64,000 nucleotides of DNA from Roseomonas alba (GTDB lineage Bacteria > Pseudomonadota > Alphaproteobacteria > Acetobacterales > Acetobacteraceae). Positions 6,964 to 16,260 of this stretch are shown here, in pieces. Position 1 is the first letter of the stretch; each line of letters starts with the position of its first letter. A model generated the notes under the pieces. It had not been told where the DNA came from. It did no database searches and worked only from the letters and a program-made list of their open reading frames with translations. Location: contig NZ_JAHYBZ010000005.1 in assembly GCF_019430885.1 (NCBI RefSeq), forward strand, positions 310,001 through 374,000. Direction: 5' to 3'. Position numbers and translations under genes: made by a program.

Positions 6964-9900
6964 CTATCTGATCGTCCGGAACGTCTCGTCGCTCGGTGCG
7001 GCCGTGACCGGACGTTCCTCCCGTCCCCGCCGCCGCGCCAGAGCGCGCGCGACGACATAGAAGACTGGCGTGAACAGCAGGCCGAACAGCGTCACCCCCA
7101 GCATGCCGTAGAAGACCGCGGTGCCGAGGCTTTGCCGCATCTCCGCCCCCGCGCCCGTCGCGATGGTCAGCGGCAGGACGCCTAGAATGAAGGCGAGGCT
7201 CGTCATCAGGATTGGCCGCAGCCGGGTACGAGCCGCCGCGATAGCGGCATCCCAGCGGGACAGCCCCTCTTCCTCCGCCGCGCGGGCGAATTCGACGATC
7301 AGGATCGCGTTCTTCGCCGCGAGCCCCACCAGCACGACCAGCCCGACCTGCACCAGCACGTTGTTGTCGAGCCCGGCATGCCGCACGCCGAGCAGCGCCG
7401 CCAGCACCGACATCGGCGCGATCAGCACGATGGCGAGCGGCAGCAGCCAGCTCTCATACATCGCCGCCAGCACGAGGAAGACGAAGATGACCGCGAGCCC
7501 GAAGGCGATCGGCGCGGTGTTGCCGACCAGCTTCTCTTGCAAGGCGATCTCGGTCCATTCGTAGCCGAAGCCTTCGGGTAGGTTCTCCGCGAGCACGCGC
7601 TCCATGATGGCGATGGCCTGACCGGTCGACACACCCGGCAGCGCCGCCCCCTGGAGTTCGACCGCCGGGAACAGGTTGTAGCGCGGCATCCGATACGGCC
7701 CGGACGTCTCCTGGAAGGTCGCCAGGCTGCCCAGCGGCACCATGGCACCAGAGTCGCTGCGCGTGCGCAGCCGCGCGATGTCCTCGATCTCCGTGCGGTG
7801 CCGCGCATCGGCCTGCGCGGTGACACGCCAGGTGCGGCCCAGCAGGTTGAAGTCGTTGACGAAGGCGGAGCCGAGATAGACGCCCATCGCCTCGTTCACG
7901 CGGCTGATCGGCACGCCGAGCATCTCGGCCCGCGAGCGGTCCACGTTGGCGCGGATCTGCGGCGTCGCCGTGTTGAACAGGCTGAAGGCGAAGGCGATGC
8001 CCGGCGTCTGATTGGCGGCCATCATGACCGCCTGCATGGCGCGTTCCATCTCCCGCGGCCCATGGCCGGCGCGGTCCTGGATCATCAGCTTGAAGCCGCC
8101 GCCCGTGCCGATGCCGGGCACCGAGGGCGGGGCCAGCACGAAGACCATCGCATCCGGATCACCCATCAGCCGGCCCTGCAGGTCGGCCAGGATGCCGCCG
8201 GTGGTCAGGTGGTGCTCGGCGCGTTCCTCGAAGGGCTTCAGTGTCGCGAAGACCACGCCGGCATTCGGCGCATTGGTGAAGGTCGCGCCGTCGAAGCCGA
8301 CGAAGGCGACCGCGCTCTCGACGCCCGGCGTCGCCAGGATGGCCTCCGAGGCGCGCCGGATCACCGCATCGGTACGCGACAGGTTCGCTCCCGGCGGCAA
8401 CTGGAAGGCGGCGATGAAGTAGCCGCGGTCGAGCGGCGGGATCAGCCCCGTCGGCGTCGAGGTCACCGTCCAGCCCGTGGCCGCGAGCAGCCCCCCATAG
8501 ACCAGCATCAGCAGCACGGGGATGCGGATCAGCCGCCGTGTCATCGCGCCATAGCCGATGGACAACCGGTCAAACAGCCAATTGAAGCCACGTGCGAAGG
8601 CGCCGAAGGGCCGCAGCAGCAAGGGGCGCGGGCCCTCGTGATGGGCATGCGGCTTCAGCAAGATCGCCGCCAGCGCCGGCGACAGCGTCAGCGACACTAT
8701 CGCGGAGAGCAGCGTCGCGACCGAGATCGTCACCGCGAACTGCTTGTAGAAGGCGCCGGAGATGCCGGTGATGAAGGCGGTCGGCACGAAGACCGCGACC
8801 AGCACCAGGGCGATGGCGATCAGCGCGAAGCCGACCTCGTCCATCGTCTTGCGCGCCGCTTCCAGCGGGGACAGTCCGGTGGACATGTGCCGCTCGGCAT
8901 TTTCCACCACGACGATCGCGTCATCGACGACGATGCCGATGGCCAGGATCAGGCCGAACATGGTCAGCGTGTTCAGCGTGAAGCCCAGCGCCAGCAGGAT
9001 CGCGAAAGTGCCGATGATGGACACCGGGATGGCCAGCAGTGGGATCACTGCCGCACGCCAGTTCTGCAGGAACAGGATGACCACGAGGACGACAAGGACA
9101 ATCGCCTCCATGAAGGTGTGCAGCACCGCTTCCATGCTCTGGGCGATGAAGCGCGTCGGGTCATAGACGATGCTGTAGCCGATACCCGGCGGGAAGGAGC
9201 GGGCCGCCTCCTCCATGGTGGCGCGCACGGCGGCCGCGGTCTGCAGCGCGTTGCTGCCCGGCCGCTGGAATACCGCGATCGCGGTGGCGAGCTGGTTGTT
9301 CAGCAGCGCATTCACCGTGTAGTCGGCCGCGCCGATCTCGATGCGTGCGACATCGCGCAGGCGCAGCGGTGCGCCGTGCTCGCCGGTCGCGATGATCTGC
9401 TCGCCAAACTCCTCCGGCGTCGCCAGGCGGCCCTGGGTCAGCACCGACAGTTCGAAGCCGCCGGCATTCGTGGCGCGCGGCGCCTGGCCCAGCGCGCCGG
9501 CGGCGACCTGGACGTTGGCGCGGCGCAGGGCGTCCACCACCTCGCCGGCGGTCAGCCCACGCGCGGCGATCCGATCCGGGTCGAGCCACACCCGCATTGC
9601 ATAATCGCGCGCCCCGAAGACCTGCGCGTCGCCGACACCGTCGATGCGCGCCAGCCGGTCCTTGATGTTCAGCGTCGCGTAGTTGGAGATGTATTCATGG
9701 TCGCGGCTGCCGTCCGGGGAGGTGATATGCACCACCATCAGGAAGTCCGGGCTCGCCTTGCGCACGGTGATGCCGAGGCGCCGGACCTCTTCCGGCAGGC
9801 GCGGCTCGGCCACCGCGACGCGGTTCTGGACCAGCACCTGCGCCTGGTCGCCGTCCACGCCCTGGCGGAACACCACCGTCACCGTCAGGCGCCCATCGCC

Positions 9901-10155
9901 GGTCGATTGGGAGGTGACGTAGAGCATGCCGTCCACGCCGTTCACCTCCTGTTCGATCGGTCCGGCGACCGTCTCCGCGATCGTTTCGGCCGAGGCACCG
10001 GGATAGTTCGCGGTGATCGTCACGCTGGGCGGCGCGATCTCGGGGTACTCCGAGATCGGCAAGCGGAAGGCGGCGATCGCCCCGACCAGGGTAATCGCGA
10101 TGGAGATGACCGCGGCGAAGACCGGCCGGTCGATGAAGAAGCGAGCGAGGCGCAT
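6964..10155 (-). CDS. RND multidrug efflux pump, inner-membrane permease (AcrB/MexB-like, HAE1)
   Basis: A 1063-residue protein, the usual length for HAE1 RND pumps. The N-terminus RFFIDRPVFAAVISI is the first membrane helix. The porter-domain motif GADGM-like segment reads VNGVDGMLYV. The proton-relay aspartates in TM4 are present as D411 and D412 (GIVVDDAIVVVEN), and a second 6-helix block begins near residue 870 with GNTAPIAFGLAVIFVFLVLA. It exports drugs or toxic organics from membrane and periplasm using the proton gradient, together with the adaptor encoded 72 bases upstream. No outer-membrane channel gene is in the operon, so a TolC/OprM from elsewhere is needed. The divergent TetR gene likely controls it. 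Confidence 0.95.
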   Translation of the reverse strand: MRLARFFIDRPVFAAVISIAITLVGAIAAFRLPISEYPEIAPPSVTITANYPGASAETIAETVAGPIEQEVNGVDGMLYVTSQSTGDGRLTVTVVFRQGVDGDQAQVLVQNRVAVAEPRLPEEVRRLGITVRKASPDFLMVVHITSPDGSRDHEYISNYATLNIKDRLARIDGVGDAQVFGARDYAMRVWLDPDRIAARGLTAGEVVDALRRANVQVAAGALGQAPRATNAGGFELSVLTQGRLATPEEFGEQIIATGEHGAPLRLRDVARIEIGAADYTVNALLNNQLATAIAVFQRPGSNALQTAAAVRATMEEAARSFPPGIGYSIVYDPTRFIAQSMEAVLHTFMEAIVLVVLVVILFLQNWRAAVIPLLAIPVSIIGTFAILLALGFTLNTLTMFGLILAIGIVVDDAIVVVENAERHMSTGLSPLEAARKTMDEVGFALIAIALVLVAVFVPTAFITGISGAFYKQFAVTISVATLLSAIVSLTLSPALAAILLKPHAHHEGPRPLLLRPFGAFARGFNWLFDRLSIGYGAMTRRLIRIPVLLMLVYGGLLAATGWTVTSTPTGLIPPLDRGYFIAAFQLPPGANLSRTDAVIRRASEAILATPGVESAVAFVGFDGATFTNAPNAGVVFATLKPFEERAEHHLTTGGILADLQGRLMGDPDAMVFVLAPPSVPGIGTGGGFKLMIQDRAGHGPREMERAMQAVMMAANQTPGIAFAFSLFNTATPQIRANVDRSRAEMLGVPISRVNEAMGVYLGSAFVNDFNLLGRTWRVTAQADARHRTEIEDIARLRTRSDSGAMVPLGSLATFQETSGPYRMPRYNLFPAVELQGAALPGVSTGQAIAIMERVLAENLPEGFGYEWTEIALQEKLVGNTAPIAFGLAVIFVFLVLAAMYESWLLPLAIVLIAPMSVLAALLGVRHAGLDNNVLVQVGLVVLVGLAAKNAILIVEFARAAEEEGLSRWDAAIAAARTRLRPILMTSLAFILGVLPLTIATGAGAEMRQSLGTAVFYGMLGVTLFGLLFTPVFYVVARALARRRGREERPVTAAPSDETFRTIR

Positions 10156-10227
10156 CGTGGCAGGCCTTCGGCGTCGCCGCGCGCGCTGCGCGCAGCCTGG
10201 GTGGCAGGAAGTCGCCGCGGTTGCGGC

Positions 10228-11403
10228 TTACTGGGCGGCGGCGAGCGGGCTCGGCCCGATGCGGCCCTGCTCGGCCGTCACGCGCGACCCGGGACGGGCG
10301 CGGTGCAAGCCGCCGATGATGACGCGGTCACCCGGGGCGAGGCCGCTGCGCACGACGCGCAGCCCCTCGCTGAGCGGCCCGAGCTGCACCGTGCGCGGCG
10401 CGACCGTCCCGTCCGCGGTGACGGTCAGCACCATCCGCCCGGCCTGGTCCGCCATCACGGCGGTATCGGGCACCAGCAGCGCCGGCGCCTCGCCGGTCGA
10501 GAGCCGGACGCGCGTGAAGCTGCCCGGCGTCAGGAACAGGTCGGGATTCGGCACCACCGCGCGCGCGCGGATCGTGCCGCTGCGCGTGTCGAAGACACTG
10601 TCCACGAAGTCGATATGGCCTTCGCGGGAGAACTCCGTCTCATCCAGCAGGCGAAGCTGCACAGGCAGCCGGCCGTCGCGCAGCCCGCCCTGCGCGGCGC
10701 GCGCTTGGCGCAGGTACTCGGCCTCGCTGGCATCGAAGGTCACATAGACGGGATCGAGCGTCACCAGCGTCGTCAGCAGCGTCTCCCCGGCCTGCACCAG
10801 GTTGCCGGCATCGACGCGCCGGTCACTGATGCGCCCGGACCGCGGCGCGCGGATCTCGGTGAAGTCGAGGTCGAGGGCCGCCTGACGTTCGGCCGCCTGG
10901 GCGGCGGCGAGGCCGGCCTGGGCCTCGCGCAGCGCCGAACGCCGGGAATCGAGTTCCGCCTGCGGGGCGATCCGACTGGCCGCGAGCGACTCGTAGCGGG
11001 CGATCTGCTGCTCGGCGAGCAGCAGCCGGGCTTCGTTGCGCGCCACCTCCGCCCGCGCGGTGTCCAGCGCGATGCGGAATGGCCGCTGGTCGATGGTGAA
11101 CAGCAGGTCCCCGGCCTTGACGATGGCGCCGTCGGTGAAATGCACCGCATCCACTTGGCCCGACACCCGCGCGCGCAGCTCGACGCGCGCGGACGGTTCC
11201 ACCCGGCCGGTATGCTCCTGCCACTCCGTCACCGGCCGGGCGAGAGGTGCCGCGACGGTCACGGGGGGCGGGGCCGGCTGGGCCAGGGCGACGGGCGCGG
11301 CGGCCGTGAGGGCGGCGCCGACGGCTGCGCCCTGGAAGCGGGCCAGCCATGACATCCAAAGGCTTTCGGTCTGTTCAGGGGCCTTGCGCGTGGGGGAGGG
11401 CAT
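10228..11403 (-). CDS. RND efflux periplasmic adaptor (membrane fusion protein)
   Basis: A 391-residue HlyD/AcrA-type adaptor. The start at 11403 has GGAG eight bases upstream. A hydrophobic export segment (GAAVGAALTAAAPVALAQ, to about residue 42) precedes the first lipoyl half (RVSGQVDAVHFTDGAIVKAG). A helical hairpin rich in Ala/Gln follows (residues 110-165), then the second lipoyl half (IRAPRSGRISDRRVDAGNLV) and beta-barrel and membrane-proximal domains. No lipobox cysteine is seen, so it is probably anchored by the signal-anchor or soluble. It bridges the permease to an outer-membrane channel. It is the first gene of the pump operon and faces the TetR gene across a 120-bp operator region. 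Confidence 0.93.
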   Translation of the reverse strand: MPSPTRKAPEQTESLWMSWLARFQGAAVGAALTAAAPVALAQPAPPPVTVAAPLARPVTEWQEHTGRVEPSARVELRARVSGQVDAVHFTDGAIVKAGDLLFTIDQRPFRIALDTARAEVARNEARLLLAEQQIARYESLAASRIAPQAELDSRRSALREAQAGLAAAQAAERQAALDLDFTEIRAPRSGRISDRRVDAGNLVQAGETLLTTLVTLDPVYVTFDASEAEYLRQARAAQGGLRDGRLPVQLRLLDETEFSREGHIDFVDSVFDTRSGTIRARAVVPNPDLFLTPGSFTRVRLSTGEAPALLVPDTAVMADQAGRMVLTVTADGTVAPRTVQLGPLSEGLRVVRSGLAPGDRVIIGGLHRARPGSRVTAEQGRIGPSPLAAAQ

Positions 11404-11422
11404 GGCTTATCTCCAGTGATGT

Positions 11423-11469
11423 TACCGACCGGTTCGTCTCGGATCGCTACGTAGAGTGACCGGTCGGTA
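11423..11469. promoter_or_regulatory. TetR-type operator: 11-bp inverted repeat between pump and regulator
   Basis: TACCGACCGGT (11423-11433) is repeated as its exact complement ACCGGTCGGTA (11459-11469) with 25 bases between. The half-sites themselves are partly palindromic (ACCGGT). They lie 20 bases upstream of the adaptor start and 56 upstream of the TetR start, so one regulator dimer pair could shut both promoters. Confidence 0.7.
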
Positions 11470-11524
11470 TCATCAAGGAGTTTTTTTGCGCACCGCAACC
11501 GTTGCGCAAAGGAGGTTGGTCACC

Positions 11525-12109
11525 ATGCCAGGCGAGGTCGCCGCCAAACCCAAGGCCGCCGAACGGATCCAGGAAGCCGCGCGCACCCTGTTCGAGCGCC
11601 AGGGCATCCGGGCCACCGGCGTCGAGGAGGTCTGCCGCGTCGCGGGCGCGACGAAGATGAGCCTCTACCGCGCCTATCCCAGCAAGGATGCGCTGGTGGC
11701 GACGATCCTCGCCGAGGATGCCGCCGAGCATGATGCCTGGGTCGAGGAATCCCTCGCCGAGGCGAAGGACCCCGCCGACCGCCTGCGCGCCCTGATCGAG
11801 GCGACGGCGGTGGAGGTCGCGCAGCCCGGCGTCTGCGGCTGCCCGATGCTGCTGGCCCAGGCCGAGTTCCGCGACCCTGAGCACCCGACCTACAAGGTCG
11901 TGTCCGGCTTCAAGCAGGGCTGCCACGAACGTATCCGCGCCCTGGCGGAGGAAGCCGGAGCCGCCGATCCGGTTGCGCTGGCGGACGACCTCTCCCTCGC
12001 CATCGAAGGCGCAATCGCCGCGCGCAGCTACCTGGGCGAGACGCGGGCCGCCGATTCCCTGCGCCGCTGCGGCGACCGGCTGATCAGCGGGGCGCTGAGC
12101 AAGCGGTAG
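11525..12109 (+). CDS. TetR/AcrR family transcriptional regulator
   Basis: A 194-residue repressor. The ATG at 11525 has a near-perfect AAGGAGGT site eight bases before it; the frame stays open to 11456 but crosses the operator, so I reject the longer form. The HTH lies at about residues 10-55 (AARTLFERQGIRATGVEEVC, then AGATKMSLYRAYPSKDAL). The ligand domain contains GVCGCPMLLAQAEF, whose two close cysteines could be redox- or electrophile-sensing. It is divergent from the RND pump and its operator lies between them, so it is most likely the pump repressor. Its last 26 bases overlap the acetyltransferase gene on the other strand. Confidence 0.92.
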   Translation: MPGEVAAKPKAAERIQEAARTLFERQGIRATGVEEVCRVAGATKMSLYRAYPSKDALVATILAEDAAEHDAWVEESLAEAKDPADRLRALIEATAVEVAQPGVCGCPMLLAQAEFRDPEHPTYKVVSGFKQGCHERIRALAEEAGAADPVALADDLSLAIEGAIAARSYLGETRAADSLRRCGDRLISGALSKR

Positions 12110-12674
12110 AGGTCGGCGGTGCCGTGTCGCCGAACCCGAGGCTCCGCTGCAGCAGCACCGTGTCAAGCCACTGGCCGTGCTTGTACCCGACGGCCCGCAA
12201 CACGCCGACATGCCGGAATCCATGCCGCAGATGGAGGTGGATGGAGGGCAGGTTCGTCTGCCCCCCGATCACGGCGATCATCTGCCGGTAGCGCAGGTGC
12301 TCGCACGCTTCGATCAGCGCCGCGAGCAACCGCGAGCCAAGTCCCTGCCCGGTCGCATCCGGCCGCAGATAGATCGAGTTCTCGACCGTATCGCGATAGG
12401 CGGCGCGCGGACGATATGCGCTGACATAGGCATAGCCGAGCAGCGCCCCGTCCTTCTCCGCGACTAAATAGGGATAGCCCTGAAGGGTCAGGGCTTCGCA
12501 GCGACGCGCCATCTCCGCGCGATCGGGGGCCTCCGCCTCGAAGGAGGCGGTGCCGGTGCGGACGTGATGGCCGTAGATCCCGGTAATCGCGCCCAGATCG
12601 TCCGGCGCGACCGGACGCAGCAGAAGACCCGCCACGGTCTTCGATACGGCGGAAGCTGGAAGTGCATTCGACAT
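12084..12674 (-). CDS. GNAT N-acetyltransferase (phosphinothricin-acetyltransferase-like)
   Basis: A 196-residue acetyltransferase. The start at 12674 (MSNALPAS) has AGGA at a suitable distance. The acetyl-CoA site is DATGQGLGSRLLAALIEACE (the Q/RxxGxG/A motif), preceded by the strand NSIYLRP. The sequence RAAYRDTVENSIYL and the C-terminal HGFRHVGVLRAVGYKHGQW are typical of the Pat/Bar (YncA/MnaT) subgroup, which acetylates phosphinothricin, methionine sulfone/sulfoximine or related amino acids. It converges on the TetR gene with a 26-bp overlap and is divergent from a LysR gene. Confidence 0.88.
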   Translation of the reverse strand: MSNALPASAVSKTVAGLLLRPVAPDDLGAITGIYGHHVRTGTASFEAEAPDRAEMARRCEALTLQGYPYLVAEKDGALLGYAYVSAYRPRAAYRDTVENSIYLRPDATGQGLGSRLLAALIEACEHLRYRQMIAVIGGQTNLPSIHLHLRHGFRHVGVLRAVGYKHGQWLDTVLLQRSLGFGDTAPPTSTACSAPR

Positions 12675-12747
12675 GAAGGAGTCCTGAGTCACGCGTACTG
12701 CCACGCCGGCAGCGTGGGCATGCTCCGCCCCGGGACCGTCACCTAGA

Positions 12748-12763
12748 AGAAGGAAATCCTTCT
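12748..12763. promoter_or_regulatory. Short palindrome between the acetyltransferase and LysR genes
   Basis: AGAAGGA-AA-TCCTTCT is a 7+2+7 perfect inverted repeat, 85 bases before the acetyltransferase start on one side and 76 bases before the LysR start on the other. It could be a regulator site for the divergent pair, but it does not clearly show the LysR T-N11-A pattern. Confidence 0.3.
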
Positions 12764-12838
12764 GAAAGCGGAAAGCGGAACCTGCAGACGGGCTCGCGCG
12801 CCGTGGCGCGGAATGGTCCCGGATGCTAGTTAGACGCC

Positions 12839-13813
12839 ATGTACGGGCTGACCCTGCGGCAGGTGCGCGCGTTCCTTGTCACGGTGGAACTCGGCAGCGT
12901 GTCGGCGGCGGCGCGGAGCCTCGGCCTGACGCAACCGGCGATTGGCCAGCAGCTCCGCGAGTTCGAGGCGCAGCTCCGCGTCAAGCTGTTCGAGAAGGTG
13001 GGCACGCGCCTGCATCCGACCCAGGCCGGGCTCGCCCTGGTGCAGCCTGCCCGGGAGCTATTGGGCTCGGTCGGCCGCCTTTACGAGGCCGGCGCCCGCT
13101 TCCGCGCCGGGAATAGCGGGCAGATTCGCCTCGGCACGGGTGCGACGGCCTGCATCTGCTTCCTGCCGGAACCGATCCGCCAGACCAAGCAGGCCCTGCC
13201 CGGCGTCGAGATCGCGGTCACCACCGGCAACGCCGCGCCGATGCTTGAGGCACTGCTGCAGGGAACGCTCGATGTCGCGCTGGTGGCCGCTCCGCATGAC
13301 AGCCTGCCGAGAAGCCTGGAAGCCGAGCTGCTGTTCCATGACCCCCTCTGCGCTCTGATCCCGAAGGGCCTGGCGCACCGGATGGCGCCGCACCCGACAC
13401 CTCAGGACCTCGCAGCCCATCCCCTCATCATGCATTCCACGGGAAGCGCGACGCGAAATCTGGCCGATGAGTGGTTCCACAAAGCGGCCATAGTGCCGAC
13501 GCCGACCATGGAATTCGACAGCGTGGTGGCGATCATCGAGCTGGTCGCCGCGGGCCTCGGTTGCTCCATCATCCCGATGATGGCCATGACGAAAGAACGC
13601 CCGGATCTCGAGATCCGCCTCCTCGATCCGCCCGTCGAGCGCCCCATCAGCATGGTGATGCGCGCGAACCAGGTGCCGGATGCGGCGCTGCGCATGTTGC
13701 TCGGCAAGATCCGCGCGATGACGGACTTCCACCGCTCATGCTCCATGCGCAGCAGGGACGCCATGTCGCCGGCGACAACGACACCGACCTCGGCGGCGAT
13801 GCCCAAGCCCTAG
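12839..13813 (+). CDS. LysR family transcriptional regulator
   Basis: A 324-residue LysR protein. The winged-helix region spans residues 1-65 (LTLRQVRAFLVTVELGSVSAAARSL, TQPAIGQQLREFEAQL). The substrate-binding domain has IRLGTGATACICFLP in place of the usual first strand and a GLGCSIIPMM segment near residue 245. A C-terminal tail of about 25 residues is Ser/Thr/Pro-rich and beyond the normal end. It is divergent from the acetyltransferase gene, and a dead TctC gene lies tail-to-tail with it, the two stop codons sharing CTAG. Its target is unknown. Confidence 0.9.
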   Translation: MYGLTLRQVRAFLVTVELGSVSAAARSLGLTQPAIGQQLREFEAQLRVKLFEKVGTRLHPTQAGLALVQPARELLGSVGRLYEAGARFRAGNSGQIRLGTGATACICFLPEPIRQTKQALPGVEIAVTTGNAAPMLEALLQGTLDVALVAAPHDSLPRSLEAELLFHDPLCALIPKGLAHRMAPHPTPQDLAAHPLIMHSTGSATRNLADEWFHKAAIVPTPTMEFDSVVAIIELVAAGLGCSIIPMMAMTKERPDLEIRLLDPPVERPISMVMRANQVPDAALRMLLGKIRAMTDFHRSCSMRSRDAMSPATTTPTSAAMPKP

Positions 13814-14156
13814 GCCTTCATCTCGGGCCCGTTCATCAAGGCGAGGAACGCATGCTTGAGCGGCGCGATGGTCTCCCGCTCCGTTCCCTGCGGCGCGAAG
13901 AGACTGATCGAGTTGCGAAGCACGAAGCCCGGCACGCCCGCTTCGGCGAAGGTCGGCACATTGGGCGCCTCTCGATCCGATGATCGCTGCCGATGGCGAG
14001 CATCCTCAACCGGCCGCGCTGTTGTCCCAGATTGCCCAGCACCGTCGCAGGCGAGGCGATCTGCATCTCGATCATGCCGGATAGCAGGGCCTGCACGGCG
14101 TCCGCGGCGCCGGGAGGCGGCACATGCATCAGCGTCACGCCGGTGGCGGGCCGCAC
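13810..14156 (-). pseudogene. Frameshifted C-terminal remnant of a TctC/Bug binding protein
   Basis: On the minus strand one frame reads TGVTLMHVPPPGAADAVQ, ASPATVLGNLGQ, and RLRMLAIGSD, matching the second lobe of tripartite-tricarboxylate receptors. Near 13980 the match jumps to another frame and continues EAPNVPTFAEAGVPGFVLRN, SISLFAPQGTERETIAPLKH, then ends with a TAG at 13810-13812. A single-base indel therefore breaks it. About 190 N-terminal codons, including the signal peptide, are missing, and I find no convincing match upstream of 14156. It must once have encoded a periplasmic binding protein for an organic acid. Confidence 0.8.
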
Positions 14157-14250
14157 ATATGCGGACGGCCTATGTCACGCTGTCCGGCGCGGGGCATTGG
14201 CTGGGCTGCGGCTGAACTTCCAGGAGTGACGGCGCGCCGGCGCGGAACTG

Positions 14251-14313
14251 GAGTGGGGCTTTGCCCCTCTCCAGACCTCTCCCTACCAAAGGCCAAAAGA
14301 CCCTTCGAAACCT
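14251..14313. repeat. Dispersed intergenic repeat, single half (copy R1)
   Basis: GGGGCTTTGCCCC followed by TCTCCAGACCTC, a degenerate CCAAAGGCCAAAAGACCCTT stem and GAAACCTCAACGTGGCGCC. This is the left half of the repeat also seen at 26715, 55739, 57560 and 60976. The inverted right half is missing here. It lies between the TctC remnant and the end of the ABC transporter operon. Confidence 0.7.
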
Positions 14314-14494
14314 CAACGTGGCGCCACGCCGCCATGCCACACTGGACCCCTACTAGCGTGTGCGACGCATAGAAGCGGGCTTCGGCACTGCTTCTGAACC
14401 GTAGCGCCCATCGCCAGCAGATTGCGGCCCAGGTGTTCCACGGACCTGGCGGGGTAAGGTCCGGAAAGGGGCGCCGCCTCCATCTGGTCCGGCC

Positions 14495-16258
14495 CTACGC
14501 CCTCCGCCCCGCCTTCGGCCGCAGCAGCTCCGCCAGCATGAACAGCGCGGTTACCACGACGATCACGACGACCGACGCCGCGACCAGCAGCGGGCTGACC
14601 TGCAGGATGACGTCGTCCCACATCTGCTTTGGCAATGTACTACGCAGTCCGCCACCGATGAACAGCGCGACAGTCAGCTCCTCGAAGGAGGACAGGAAGG
14701 CGAAGATCAGACCCGCCACCAAGCCGCCGCGGATCAGCGGCATGGTCACACGGCAGAAGACGCGTGGCCGGTTTGCACCGAGCGTCGCGGCCGCTTGGTC
14801 CAACCGCCAATCATGTGACTTCAGCGTCGCCAATACGATGACGAAGGCGATCGGCATGGCATGCACCACATGGCCCAGCATGATGCCGAGGTCGGTCGCG
14901 ATCAGCCCAAGCCGAGCAAAGAGCTGGAACAGCGCGACGCCGACGACGATGGACGGGATCACCATCGGCGTCATGAACAACAGGAAGGCAAAAGGCGTCA
15001 GCCGGCTCGCGCTGCGGGCCAGCCCGAAGGCCGCGAGCGTCGCCAGCGTCATCGTCACGACAGCCGTCGCCGCGCCGATGCCGAAGGACCGTAGCGTGGC
15101 CGAGGTCCAGACCGGCGAGTTCATGTACTCCTCGAACCAGCGTAGGCTGAAGCCGGGCGGCGGAAAGGACATGAACTCCGCGCTGGTGAACGCCATCGGG
15201 ATCAGCGCCAGGATCGGCAGGACGAGCACGGCAATGACGACGACCGCGTACGCCGTCAGCAGCCAGGCGAAGCGGTGCCCTCCGAGCAGCCCGGCCGACA
15301 CCTCCGACAGCGCGCCGAACAGCGTCGACGCGACGCGCGTCAGCCACAGGCCGGTACGACGGATCAGGCTGCGCGCCGAACGCGATTGCGACCCGCCGCC
15401 GGTCATCCGCGAGAGGCCGAAGACGCGGTCATAGACCAGGCAGCTCGCCAAGGCTGCGGCGATCAGCAGGGCCGAGAGCGCCGAGGCGAAGACCAGGTTG
15501 TCCATCTGCTGGACCTGGTTGATGATCGCCTGGCCCATCATGGTCTCGCGCGGGCTGCCGAGCAGCGCCGGCGTGATGAAGTAGCCCAGCCCCCCGATGA
15601 AGACGAGCAGCCCGGCCGAGGCGACCCCCGGCATCGACAGCGGCAGATAGACGCGCCAGAAGGCCGTGACGCGCGATGCGCCGAGCGTCCCCGCCGCCTG
15701 GGTCAGCCGCGGGTCGAGCTGGGTCATCACCGACAGCATGGACACGGCGGCGAGCGGTACCATGCTGTGCGTCATCGCGAAGATGACGGTGGCGCGGTTG
15801 AACAGAAGGTCTGGCGGCGCCTCCATGCCCAGGGCGCGCAGTGCCTCGGCGAAGATCCCGTTGCGGCCGAGCAGCACCAGCCATGCGAAGTTCTTCACCA
15901 GCGCGCTGGTCCACAGCGGCAGCAGCACCAGCAGCGCCATGATGCGCTGCCGTCGCGCCGGCAGCCGCGCCAGCCAATAGGCGAGCGGATAGGCGATCAG
16001 CAGGCACAGCACCGTGACCTGCAAGGCGATCCAGAAGGTATTCGAGATGATGCGCGTATAGACCGGCACCCCGAGCGCACGCTGATAGGCGTGTAGCGTC
16101 CATGCGCCCGTGTCGTCATCCGTCAGGCTGAGCGAGAGCAACCCAAGCGACGGCAGCACCAGAAAGGCCGCCAGGAATAGCAGCCCCGGCAGCGCCAGCC
16201 AGATGGCATCGCGCCGCCGCCGGGGCGCCGCCGCCACTTCGATCGCGACGCCCGACAT
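14495..16258 (-). CDS. ABC transporter permease, fused PotB-PotC type
   Basis: A 587-residue protein made of two binding-protein-dependent permease domains in one chain, each about six membrane helices. The first EAA-like loop is QAAGTLGASRVTAFWRVYLP at about residue 200, and the second is QAAATLGANRPRVFCRVTMP at about residue 490. They are joined by a roughly 45-residue linker with GGSQSRSARSLIRR. In most polyamine-type importers these are separate proteins. It forms the channel for the ATPase and binding protein encoded upstream in the same operon. It is the last gene, two bases after the stop of a flavin monooxygenase gene. Confidence 0.9.
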   Translation of the reverse strand: MSGVAIEVAAAPRRRRDAIWLALPGLLFLAAFLVLPSLGLLSLSLTDDDTGAWTLHAYQRALGVPVYTRIISNTFWIALQVTVLCLLIAYPLAYWLARLPARRQRIMALLVLLPLWTSALVKNFAWLVLLGRNGIFAEALRALGMEAPPDLLFNRATVIFAMTHSMVPLAAVSMLSVMTQLDPRLTQAAGTLGASRVTAFWRVYLPLSMPGVASAGLLVFIGGLGYFITPALLGSPRETMMGQAIINQVQQMDNLVFASALSALLIAAALASCLVYDRVFGLSRMTGGGSQSRSARSLIRRTGLWLTRVASTLFGALSEVSAGLLGGHRFAWLLTAYAVVVIAVLVLPILALIPMAFTSAEFMSFPPPGFSLRWFEEYMNSPVWTSATLRSFGIGAATAVVTMTLATLAAFGLARSASRLTPFAFLLFMTPMVIPSIVVGVALFQLFARLGLIATDLGIMLGHVVHAMPIAFVIVLATLKSHDWRLDQAAATLGANRPRVFCRVTMPLIRGGLVAGLIFAFLSSFEELTVALFIGGGLRSTLPKQMWDDVILQVSPLLVAASVVVIVVVTALFMLAELLRPKAGRRA

Positions 16259-16260
16259 GC

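Noticed and set aside
7798-11352. A 1184-codon plus-strand frame across the RND pump genes
   Set aside because: It is antisense to the well-supported permease and adaptor; its composition is His/Arg/Gln/Ala-rich noise from GC-rich codons, with no motif.
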